From Larkinella sp965227735 (GTDB lineage: Bacteria; Bacteroidota; Bacteroidia; Cytophagales; Spirosomataceae), in the NCBI RefSeq assembly GCF_965227735.1, contig NZ_OZ245776.1:992001-1056000 (forward strand): a stretch of DNA of 64,000 bases, written 5' to 3'. The translations under genes were made by a program, and so were the position numbers. Shown in pieces: positions 43,601 through 49,354 of the stretch. The notes under the pieces were generated by a model. That model made no database searches and had not been told where the DNA came from. It saw nothing but the letters and a program-made list of their open reading frames with translations. Every line of letters starts with the position of its first letter. Within the stretch, counting starts at the first letter, position 1.

Positions 43601-45118
43601 GTCGGCCGCGCTGCTGGCGTCCGGATTGATGGGCTGGAGGTTCGGATTGGCGGTATTGAACGGTCGGGGTTCACCCAGATCCGCAAAACCGACAACGTTC
43701 CGCAGGGTGGTGGTGGTGTTGGTCCGGTTGGTTACGTATACCTCTAAACGCGTTATGGTTACACCCGATATGATCTGGGGGAGGCTTTTCAGCGAGCGTT
43801 CGTAGTTGTTCCGAAAAAATTGTGACAGAAAGAAATGGCGGTTTTCGTCGTAGGTATCAACCCGGATTTCGTAATTTTTCTGCAGCGATCCGCCTTTGAT
43901 CGTAATTTCTTCCTGCTTCGATCGCTGCTGCGATGCCACCACGGTGGCGTATAGTTTTCCGAAACGAAGCTGGGTTTTCACCCCGAACAGGTTTTGCACC
44001 CCCGGAATCAACTGGCTGCTGAGCGGCCAACTGATGTTCCCGGCTTCCAGCCCCTGAATGATGCTGGGGTCCTGGGGCTGAAACTGGGGAATGGCCGAAG
44101 GCGTCATGCTTCCCAAACTGGGCAGACTGCCCGGCAAGCCACCGGGACTGGGTAAACCGGGAAGTCCGTTCGTCAATCCGTTGGCACTGGGCAAGTTCGG
44201 AACCGGCGGACGGTAATTCAGCTTCAGGACATTTTCAAAATTGAAACTGGATTTGGTGTCGTAATTGGCCGTAATGCCCAGACGCTCGCCGATCTTGCCG
44301 TTAAAGCTGATGTTGATTTGCTGATTAAACGCAAAATTGCCGTTCCGACGCTGCAAAACCGGAATAATCGGGTTGTCGATAAACTGGTAGAGATAGCCGA
44401 AATCAAGCATCACAAACCCGTTCGGCTTGAAATCCACCAAAGAGCCACCAAAGAGCCGGTCGAAAACCGGCGGCAGTTCCAGCTTCGGAACCAACCCCCG
44501 CCCACTCACCGCACTCTGTCCATCGTTCCGGGCCGCGTATTCGCGCCACAAACTTTTTTGAACACGCTGGTTCTGCAAGCGGTTATAATCTTCGTAGGAC
44601 ATGGTTTCGGCCGGCCGATAGGGCAAACCAGGCGCTGGCCTTGTCGGCGCGGGCGCAACCGGGATGGCTCCGATGGCGGAATTCCCGGACGTGGCTGCGG
44701 GTGTGGTGGTCGATCCGGACGTTGGACGCGAAGTTTCCGGCTGACCGCCGATGCGTTCCAACACGGAAATCTGACCCGGGCCATTGAGCTGAACCTCGGT
44801 CGAAACCGCCCGTGGATCGCGCAGCAAAAAAGGAGACTTGGGAATGGTTACGGAAAAGGGGCTTACATACCGGTCGCGCCAGCGAATGATGGGTCGGCGC
44901 TCGGCCGAGCGCGTGGCCCGGATGCTATCCTGACGGACGCGGGCCAGCGAATCGGCCAGCGAAACCGTCCGGCGACGCGCGGGTGTCTGGGCTGTTACCG
45001 GCATCCAGGCCGACCCAACCAGTAACGCACACAACACAACCATCCAGGGCTCAATCCGGCCATCTAACAACCGCAACCGGGTCAATCGGTGGGACTCAAC
45101 ACATTCCAAGAGAGGCAC
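37625..45118 (-). CDS. sprA: SprA, outer-membrane translocon of the type IX secretion system
   Basis: 2497 residues, normal for the family (about 2400). SprA forms a single-chain 36-strand barrel that lets T9SS cargo leave the cell, with PPI and plug partners. Signs: an N-terminal hydrophobic signal (MVVLCALLVGSAWMPVTAQ, from ATG 45043), long beta-rich sequence with repeated YxxDxR patterns, the typical opening RRPIIRWRDRYVSPFSV, GFVMLDFGYLYQFIDNPIIP, then a C-terminal NRRLNVQVYFDRTFNDPLVS-type end with RFNLAE. The GTG at 45118 gives the longest frame and may not be the real start. A Leu/Pro/Gly-rich loop at about residues 305-340 is unusual. RuvA and the barrel gene flank it. porX lies 25 kb away. 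Confidence 0.97.
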   Translation of the reverse strand: MPLLECVESHRLTRLRLLDGRIEPWMVVLCALLVGSAWMPVTAQTPARRRTVSLADSLARVRQDSIRATRSAERRPIIRWRDRYVSPFSVTIPKSPFLLRDPRAVSTEVQLNGPGQISVLERIGGQPETSRPTSGSTTTPAATSGNSAIGAIPVAPAPTRPAPGLPYRPAETMSYEDYNRLQNQRVQKSLWREYAARNDGQSAVSGRGLVPKLELPPVFDRLFGGSLVDFKPNGFVMLDFGYLYQFIDNPIIPVLQRRNGNFAFNQQINISFNGKIGERLGITANYDTKSSFNFENVLKLNYRPPVPNLPSANGLTNGLPGLPSPGGLPGSLPSLGSMTPSAIPQFQPQDPSIIQGLEAGNISWPLSSQLIPGVQNLFGVKTQLRFGKLYATVVASQQRSKQEEITIKGGSLQKNYEIRVDTYDENRHFFLSQFFRNNYERSLKSLPQIISGVTITRLEVYVTNRTNTTTTLRNVVGFADLGEPRPFNTANPNLQPINPDASSAADNTAGNGLFARLRANNGIRQVDQVNFLLDGTFGFAKGVDYELLRGAKRLTETEYKFQPELGYISLVTPLRNDEVLAVSYEYTYRGRKYQVGELTEDYQNRQDNEVLILKLLKSSTIRNNTQLPMWNLMMKNIYSLNTSQINKQNFQLRIIYKDDLTGIDNPNLQEGPGTIKDIPLVQVFNMDQVNAQLDPQRDGNFDFVEGVTVDSRYGRVIFPVLEPFGSYLANKFGTDDALKAKYVYNELYRTTLVDAQQVAGKNKFFLKGSYQSSTGGEVTLPYGVDEKSVQVTAGGVPLSPGTDFVVESQIGRVRFLNESLMNSGQEIKVRYERPDLFQNQIRRLIGTRLDYKLSPEVNIGMTAMNMRETPAGFLTRVAIGNEPVNNTILGFDAMIRKDSRFLTRMLDGLPLIQTKELSNIAFQGEVAQLFPGVAPRVNNNAFIDDFEAARTLYDLTRQPTRWRLGSTPTTPERAFPQGTFAEPLAYAYNRARISVYTVDNTFSTANTVGGGRAPQSNLTENDLRNVYEQFFLSNELFPGRSVRLVNLPENILDVAYFPRERGMYNFNPNLAADGRLAGDPKKNFGSVMRAITSDADFDNANIENIDFWLMDPFVGATDSTFATVHDGFENKANRTGGKLVFNLGDMSEDVIKDGRYNFENGLAVPNGLSPDSTAWGRVTRSQFVTQAFDNVTRSQQDIGLDGLSNQDENAYFKSYIDQVSPRLNAAARERLLSDPANDDFIFYYGQRADSVRHIVSRYKQYMGMENNSPESQDRNQLVTPASTTLPDIEDLNSDNTINDNEAYYEYEIDLKPGQLAVGRGYIVDKVEVQTKAGRPVTWYLFRIPVRDNPKKVGNINGFKSVRFARMYLTEFEEPVVLRFAQLQMTSNQYRKYTGDLSVRGLQEVPEPYDAQFKVSAVNVEENSAPGNNKYIYRVPPGFQRDRDFTQINQVELNEQSMSLSVTNLRDGDSRAAFKNTNLDLLFRERLKMFIHMHNEQNENGQVSAFVRLGTDFTDNYYEIEIPNLVSTPDGSQPDDVVWPVANDLDISIDELINLKAEKNRQFTRTSAQPFTMNSLDGRYKLTVVGNPDLSAVQIIMIGVRNPKSADEQAKSFTIWVNELRANGFDQTAGRAAVGVLNAKLADVATVTASGKITTFGFGGVQQRISERSRETSTEYGVQSQIAVDKLLPEKWGLKIPLYVNYDQRLIQPHFDPLDPDTPLETTLSTLNENDRDRYRRLVEDRSIRRGINLSNFRKVKTNPNAKSHFYDVENLSFTYAFNEATRTNILTEQFIQKQTRGGIAYVYSAQPKPFEPFKRFQSLERPYLRWLRDFNLTLLPTQVAVRGEVDRSFIKTQLRNSELTTEGMVPQFEKYFWFNRYYDLQWNLTKNLILTYNARSNAIIDEPAGDLNTQAKVDSVWANARRFGRTKNYEQNIRATYRMPLDKLPLLDWIAADLTYNVGYQFQANSFGITDTLNVPFGNTIRNNREWGVQGRVDFIRLYNKIKSLRFANTPSVPRKNFTRNPGDIEDIQRTESRVLKSFVRTLLTIRGINFNYTVQESTLLPGFLPTPRFFGLSRENAPGLPFVLGSQDRNIHRKSAERGWLSKSTVLNQPFTQTLGKKFDARTTLEPFKDFRITVEARLTRQDSYQEVYRVDTTGGSFTSLSPYRNGQFSMSFLSFKTAFTKLNSDNSSPIFDRFAEYRKIILNRLMLNRPVGSTGEYNLTSQDVLIPAFFAAYSGKDPNTVKINPFLRFPLPNWRVDYNGLSQLKPFRKLFSAFTLTHSYNSTYSVGNFTSSLDYEAAYVNLAVMNYPLATLFNEQNQFVPIFVMSTITMTERFSPLLGVTFRTQSKISGGLEYNQDRSVALNLSNAQVAELSNKDITFRFGFTKTNFRIPFKINGAYQRLKNDLTFNCNLTFRDTRTVQRKFDDTAQNENGVGEQIITAGNVNFQLRPQVSYVVNRRLNVQVYFDRTFNDPLVSNSFRRATTAGGVQIRFNLAE

Positions 45119-45203
45119 GTATAATTTGATTCGGTGGAATAGGTAGTTAGTTTATTCAGATACATCTCTATCACCAAACGGCGAAAACCTTGCCAATATT
45201 TTA

Positions 45204-45303
45204 GTGAAGAGTGAAGAGTTATGAGTGAAGAATTCGCCAACGCGTCTTTTTAACCGCCGGGCGGCCCCGTCTTCACTCATAACTCCTAACTCTTAACTCA
45301 TAA
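45204..45303. repeat. Palindromic element H between sprA and ruvA
   Basis: Perfect 15-bp arms at 45216-45230 (GAGTTATGAGTGAAG) and 45271-45285. Further words of the same kind (AACTCCTAAC, TCTTAACTCATAAC) follow to 45303. The middle (45251-45274), read in reverse, matches the GAAGACG-GGCCGCCCG centre of element A. The right end abuts the ruvA stop. Confidence 0.85.
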
Positions 45304-45897
45304 CTATTTCAGAGCCAGACGTATAAGCTGTTCAACGTTGAGTTCGTCGCCTTCACGTTTCAGGATTGTATCGAGGCTTTTTTCGGCCGCAGCCTTCGGA
45401 ATACCCAGCGTAACGAGTGCCGCCAGGGCTTCATCCCGAACGGGGTTGACGGTCATCCGGTAGTTTGGTGTACCGGCCTGGGCCATAATCCCCGCTTTTT
45501 TCATCTTGTCACGCAATTCCAGAATAACCCGTTGAGCGGTTTTACTGCCAATGCCTTTGATCTTCTGAACCGCCCCGACGTTTTCCATCAGAATGGCCTG
45601 ACGGAGTTCAACCGGTGTCAGGGTCGAGAGCATGGTGAGCGCGGTATTGGGGCCGATGCCCGATACGCCGATCAAATCCAGAAAAAGATTTTTTTCATCG
45701 AGATCTCCAAAACCGTACAGCGTCTGGGCGTCTTCACGAATGTGCTGATACGTATACAGTTTCGAGGGTTCGCCCAGCTTTGGCAAAACGGTAGACGTGT
45801 ACAGGGAAACATGGATTTCGTAGCCGACTCCGTTGGCTTCCAGAATCACAAGGGTCGGGTCTTTGTGGGTAACTTTTCCGCTAATATAAGCAATCAT
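45304..45897 (-). CDS. ruvA: Holliday junction branch migration protein RuvA
   Basis: Tetramer that binds four-way junctions and loads RuvB. 197 residues from ATG 45897 (MIAYISGKV, the universal start). The longer start at 45912 adds MKKHF. Motifs: ANGVGYEIHVS, YTYQHIREDAQTLYGF, the first helix-hairpin-helix ISGVSGIGPNTALTMLS-type (here LIGVSGIGPNTALTML), the second IKGIGSKTAQRVILELRDK, and the C-terminal domain III (EALAALVTLGIPKAAAEKSL). In Bacteroidota ruvA is often next to sprA, as here. Confidence 0.97.
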   Translation of the reverse strand: MIAYISGKVTHKDPTLVILEANGVGYEIHVSLYTSTVLPKLGEPSKLYTYQHIREDAQTLYGFGDLDEKNLFLDLIGVSGIGPNTALTMLSTLTPVELRQAILMENVGAVQKIKGIGSKTAQRVILELRDKMKKAGIMAQAGTPNYRMTVNPVRDEALAALVTLGIPKAAAEKSLDTILKREGDELNVEQLIRLALK

Positions 45898-45950
45898 AAA
45901 GTGCTTTTTCAACCGGGTGTAATCCGGTTATAAAAAGACAAATATACGAA

Positions 45951-46029
45951 AGAGTGAAGAGTTAAGAATGAAGAGTTAAACCTATATTAACCAATACATT
46001 ATTTTCAATTCTTCACTCTTCATTCTTTT
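45951..46029. repeat. Palindromic element I, between ruvA and mltD-like gene
   Basis: Arms built of AGAGTGAAGAGTTAAGAATG-like words on the left and their complements on the right. Longest perfect match 13 bp (45964-45976 with 46015-46027). The same word set as elements A and H. The right end touches the stop codon of the lytic transglycosylase. Confidence 0.75.
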
Positions 46030-47607
46030 CTAACCTACAATCAGACGCTGACCGGGTTTGAGTGAATTTCCCTTGATTTTATTCAGTTTTTTCAGTTCAT
46101 CGACGCTCAGGTCGCTATACCGCTTCGAAATATTCCAGAGCGTGTCGCCATCCTGAACCCGGTGGTACTTCGGTTTGTAGGTTTTGGTCCGTTTTGCCAC
46201 CGTCGGTTTTTCCAGGCTTTTGGTCACTTTTGCCACCCGGGACGATGTTTCCGGCAGTGCCTGTTCCCGGAAAATAACCAGTTTCTGTCCTTTCTGGATA
46301 CGGGTCGAACGCAGGTGATTCCACTTTTTGAGGTCATACACGTCCACGTCATACTTCTCTGCAATGCGCGACAGCACCTCGCCCCGTTTCACGACGTACA
46401 CGGTTTTTTTCGGCTTTCGACGAACCACTTCCTCCACGTCATCCTCATCGGAGGCAATGGCGTTGGCGGCTATCACTGGCTGCGATTCCCGGGCCTGCTC
46501 TTCATTGGCATCGGTAAAAGGGAAATGATCCCGTTTTCCCGCGGAGTCGGAACGGTAGTCGACGCTTTCTGTCGATGCCAGCAACATGTTGGTCGAAATC
46601 GTCGGATTTCGACCGGCTGAATCCAGAATAGCCCGCCGATTGGACGCAAAATAATCGAAATGGGCTTTCGGCACCCGAAGCACGAAACTGCGGGTTTGAT
46701 CAGACAGCACACCCGTCATGATCGACGGATTCATTTTCTGAATTTCGGCCAGTGGCACCCCGCTGTATTGGCAAAACCGCTCGATCGACAGGTAGCCGTT
46801 GACGTGAATCGTATCACAGGGAATGGGATATTCGGGCTGTTCGGCATAAATCCCGTGGTCGTTGGCGAAGTTCATCATGTAGGTCAACGCAATGAATTGC
46901 GGGACATACGCACGGGTTTCTTTCGGCAGGAAATTATAAATGGTCCAGAACGAATCGCCCCCGGACCGGCGCATGGCACGTTTCACCGTCCCCGGCCCGC
47001 TGTTGTAGGCCGCCAGCGCAAGGTGCCAGTCGCCAAATACCCGGTACAAATCTTTCAGATAGCGACAGGCGGCATCGGTCGACTTGACCGGGTCCATGCG
47101 CTCATCGATGTACTCGTCCTGGTAGAGTTTGAAATCCGCGCCCGTATACGGCATAAACTGCCACAAACCGCCTGCGCCGACGCGCGAAACCGCTTTGGGA
47201 TCGAGCGACGATTCAACAATCGAGAGGTATTTCAGTTCATCGGGAATGTCGTGCTGGGCCAGCAAGCGTTCATACAAAGGGAAGAACATCGGCATCCGCT
47301 CCATCACCTTTTTGGTGTAACTCGGTCGCCGGAAGGTGAAGTAATCGATAAAACCGTGGACGGTTTTATTGTAGTTCAGGGGAATGGTCTGTTCCAGTTT
47401 GGCCAGTCGGTCACGCAGAACGGGTTCCGGGATGGACAAGACCTCCGGCACATCGAGCACCTGGATGGTTTCCTGTGTCGTGTCGGCTCTGACACCATTG
47501 GTGTCGGCCTGAAAAAAAGCGCCCCAACTGCGGGAAGAAACGCTCAGTAAAAGCAATACAGTACAAGCCAATCGGAGGCCGTGAAGGGTCTTCTTCAGGT
47601 TCGACAT
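46030..47607 (-). CDS. MltD-like lytic transglycosylase with two LysM domains
   Basis: 525 residues with a signal peptide (LHGLRLACTVLLLLSVSSRSWGA). The SLT domain (about 115-245) has the catalytic Glu132 in LSIVESSLDPKAVSRVGAGG, then LWQFMPYTGADF, DERMDPVKSTDAACRYL and LALAAYNSGPGTVKRAM. A non-catalytic part follows (FIALTYMMNFANDHGI), and two LysM domains close the chain (YVVKRGEVLSRIAEKYDVD to KLVIF and YHRVQDGDTLWNISKRYSDL to RLIVG). It cuts peptidoglycan with 1,6-anhydro product formation. Layout and size fit MltD. It is downstream of ruvA's neighbourhood but separated by palindrome I. Confidence 0.94.
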   Translation of the reverse strand: MSNLKKTLHGLRLACTVLLLLSVSSRSWGAFFQADTNGVRADTTQETIQVLDVPEVLSIPEPVLRDRLAKLEQTIPLNYNKTVHGFIDYFTFRRPSYTKKVMERMPMFFPLYERLLAQHDIPDELKYLSIVESSLDPKAVSRVGAGGLWQFMPYTGADFKLYQDEYIDERMDPVKSTDAACRYLKDLYRVFGDWHLALAAYNSGPGTVKRAMRRSGGDSFWTIYNFLPKETRAYVPQFIALTYMMNFANDHGIYAEQPEYPIPCDTIHVNGYLSIERFCQYSGVPLAEIQKMNPSIMTGVLSDQTRSFVLRVPKAHFDYFASNRRAILDSAGRNPTISTNMLLASTESVDYRSDSAGKRDHFPFTDANEEQARESQPVIAANAIASDEDDVEEVVRRKPKKTVYVVKRGEVLSRIAEKYDVDVYDLKKWNHLRSTRIQKGQKLVIFREQALPETSSRVAKVTKSLEKPTVAKRTKTYKPKYHRVQDGDTLWNISKRYSDLSVDELKKLNKIKGNSLKPGQRLIVG

Positions 47608-47970
47608 GAGCAGGTTTTGGGTTACATGTTGGTTAAGTAATTATCAAGGCAAGAACGGTCTGGTCGATAAAAATAGGACAAAAAATAGTTTTCGTCAAAC
47701 TTTTCGGCAAATTAGGTCGATAAATCTCTTAAGCTGTCCGGCAGAGTTGGTTCAAGGTTTTGGAACTAAGTCGATTAAATCAGAGATGTGACGTAGTCAA
47801 TGTATCTTTAAAAACGGTGACAAAGTAAGGTTCCATATACTTTGTCACCGTTTTTGTTTTGAGACGATTTCATTCCGGATGCGTCACGGTTTTGTTTCGA
47901 AAGAGGTCGGTACCAGGCTCCTTCCAAACCAAACCGTTAAGGAAAGAGGGTCTCATGCGCCGTAGGAGAC
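47608..47970. other. Intergenic region with terminator, no gene
   Basis: About 360 bases. The left part (47608-47790) is AT-rich and may hold the mltD-like promoter, though no exact TAnnTTTG box was seen. The middle holds a strong hairpin (47810-47859). The rest shows nothing recognisable. Confidence 0.5.
47810..47859 (-). terminator. Strong terminator downstream of the RHS-like lipoprotein gene
   Basis: Perfect 18-bp arms (47810-47827 and 47838-47855) with a 10-base loop and A/T runs on both sides, so it can act in both directions. On the minus strand it follows the lipoprotein gene, whose stop is at 47971. Confidence 0.85.
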
Positions 47971-48873
47971 TCAGTAACTTTCATACACGTAGGTTAGGGT
48001 TTCCTGTGGTTTAAAGGGCTCGGTTGTAATGCGGGTCGCCGGCAAATCTCCGACGTAGGTATACGCATACGTGGTGGATCCGGCCGACAGCACATTGTTC
48101 CGGCTTAGATGGAGAACATTGTCAACCCCGCCGTAATAAGTATAAAAATCCAGAATTCCGTTAAAAGGCGTCGACACCCCCGCCGTGGCATAGGGGGCCG
48201 GAATGACGGCGACGTTATAGAACGGGTTTGTTTTGGAATCGTGCGTAAAATTAGTTGTATAGCTGTTATTCAATGGAGAAGGGATTCTAAAAATGCTTGT
48301 AGCTGTAGCAACCAATGTCAGGTTGTTGCCAGTGAACGTATAGTCACTGTCCTCCGTATAGGAAACCCCACCGGTTGCGAAGGATTTATGGCTATGTTTC
48401 ACCGTATTGTCGGGATTGTACTGAAACGTTAAATCCCAGACGTTATCGCCCCGTCCATCTTTATCGTTGGTATAGTAAAGCCGGGTCATCTGGCTGTTGA
48501 CATATGTATACGAATACGTCTCGGTTATTTTCGATTCGCCCGCCGGAGTGATTTCGCGCTGGAATTGGGTAACCTGGTTCTGGGCATTGTAGGTAAAAGC
48601 ACCGGTTTCGACCGGAGCATTCGGGTCACTGGGATTTTGAGTGGTCGTAATGGTGTTCAGACGGCCCTGCAAATCGTAGCCGAAGGTGCTGATGTATTGT
48701 ACCAAACCAGACCGGCCGACGACATCCGCCAGCTCCTGCGTTACGGTTTTAATCCGCAAGCGGTCCGGAACGGAACCCGGTGAAACGTTTGGAAAAAGAT
48801 GATCGCCACAGCCTGTAAACTGAAAGACGACCATTCCGTAGAGCAACCCCCGAAGTACATGGATCATTTTCAT
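47971..48873 (-). CDS. Lipoprotein with RHS-like YD repeats, unknown
   Basis: 300 residues with a lipoprotein signal (HVLRGLLYGMVVFQFTGC, Cys22). The mature part has repeated short segments of the type YDLQGRLNTITTTQNP, FTYNAQNQVTQFQREI, YTYVNSQMTRLYY, YTFTGNNLTLVATATS and YAYTYVGDLPATRITTEP, which look like YD/RHS-type beta repeats. Such repeats are also common in Bacteroidota lipoproteins of the DUF4595 kind. Base use is more AT-rich in the middle. Function unknown. It has its own terminator, so it is a single unit. Confidence 0.75.
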   Translation of the reverse strand: MKMIHVLRGLLYGMVVFQFTGCGDHLFPNVSPGSVPDRLRIKTVTQELADVVGRSGLVQYISTFGYDLQGRLNTITTTQNPSDPNAPVETGAFTYNAQNQVTQFQREITPAGESKITETYSYTYVNSQMTRLYYTNDKDGRGDNVWDLTFQYNPDNTVKHSHKSFATGGVSYTEDSDYTFTGNNLTLVATATSIFRIPSPLNNSYTTNFTHDSKTNPFYNVAVIPAPYATAGVSTPFNGILDFYTYYGGVDNVLHLSRNNVLSAGSTTYAYTYVGDLPATRITTEPFKPQETLTYVYESY

Positions 48874-49354
48874 AAGAGGACGTTTGTTTCGTTGTAACTA
48901 TATAAGTAAATATATCACTATATCTGGAAAAATTATATTATTAACGTATATACTTATACGGTATTTATTAACCGGTAATCGCATCAGATTAAAACTTTCT
49001 TTATTGAATTTTCGAAGAACGATAATATCTGCTTCACGGCCGTTTTTCCTTTTCTTTTAATTTTTTTTCCTGGTGGTTTAAACGGGATTTAGAATGATGT
49101 TTGTGGCATTTTCTGCATTGATATTAGAAGAGATGCTCCACCCGGTCAATCTATTACAAGCAGCAATTGAAGTGGAAACTCGTTTTTTTACTTTTACCGG
49201 AACGACAGCCGACCTGTCCTGACCCGCATTTCGAAAGTTGTGGGTTAAATTGTTAAACCAGCGGGTAGACTTCCTGAACTACAGCGCTTTTGAGGACAAT
49301 GAACGGGCGATTGTCGCCTGACTTTTCCAGCCTGCGAAAGCCCCCGACCGCGAC
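48874..49354. other. AT-rich intergenic region, nothing recognisable
   Basis: About 480 bases between divergent genes. The first half is strongly AT-rich (runs such as TATATACTTATACGGTATTT). No RNA gene, repeat arm longer than 10 bases or convincing -7 box was seen. A frame at 49253-49462 on the minus strand is not credible. Confidence 0.5.
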
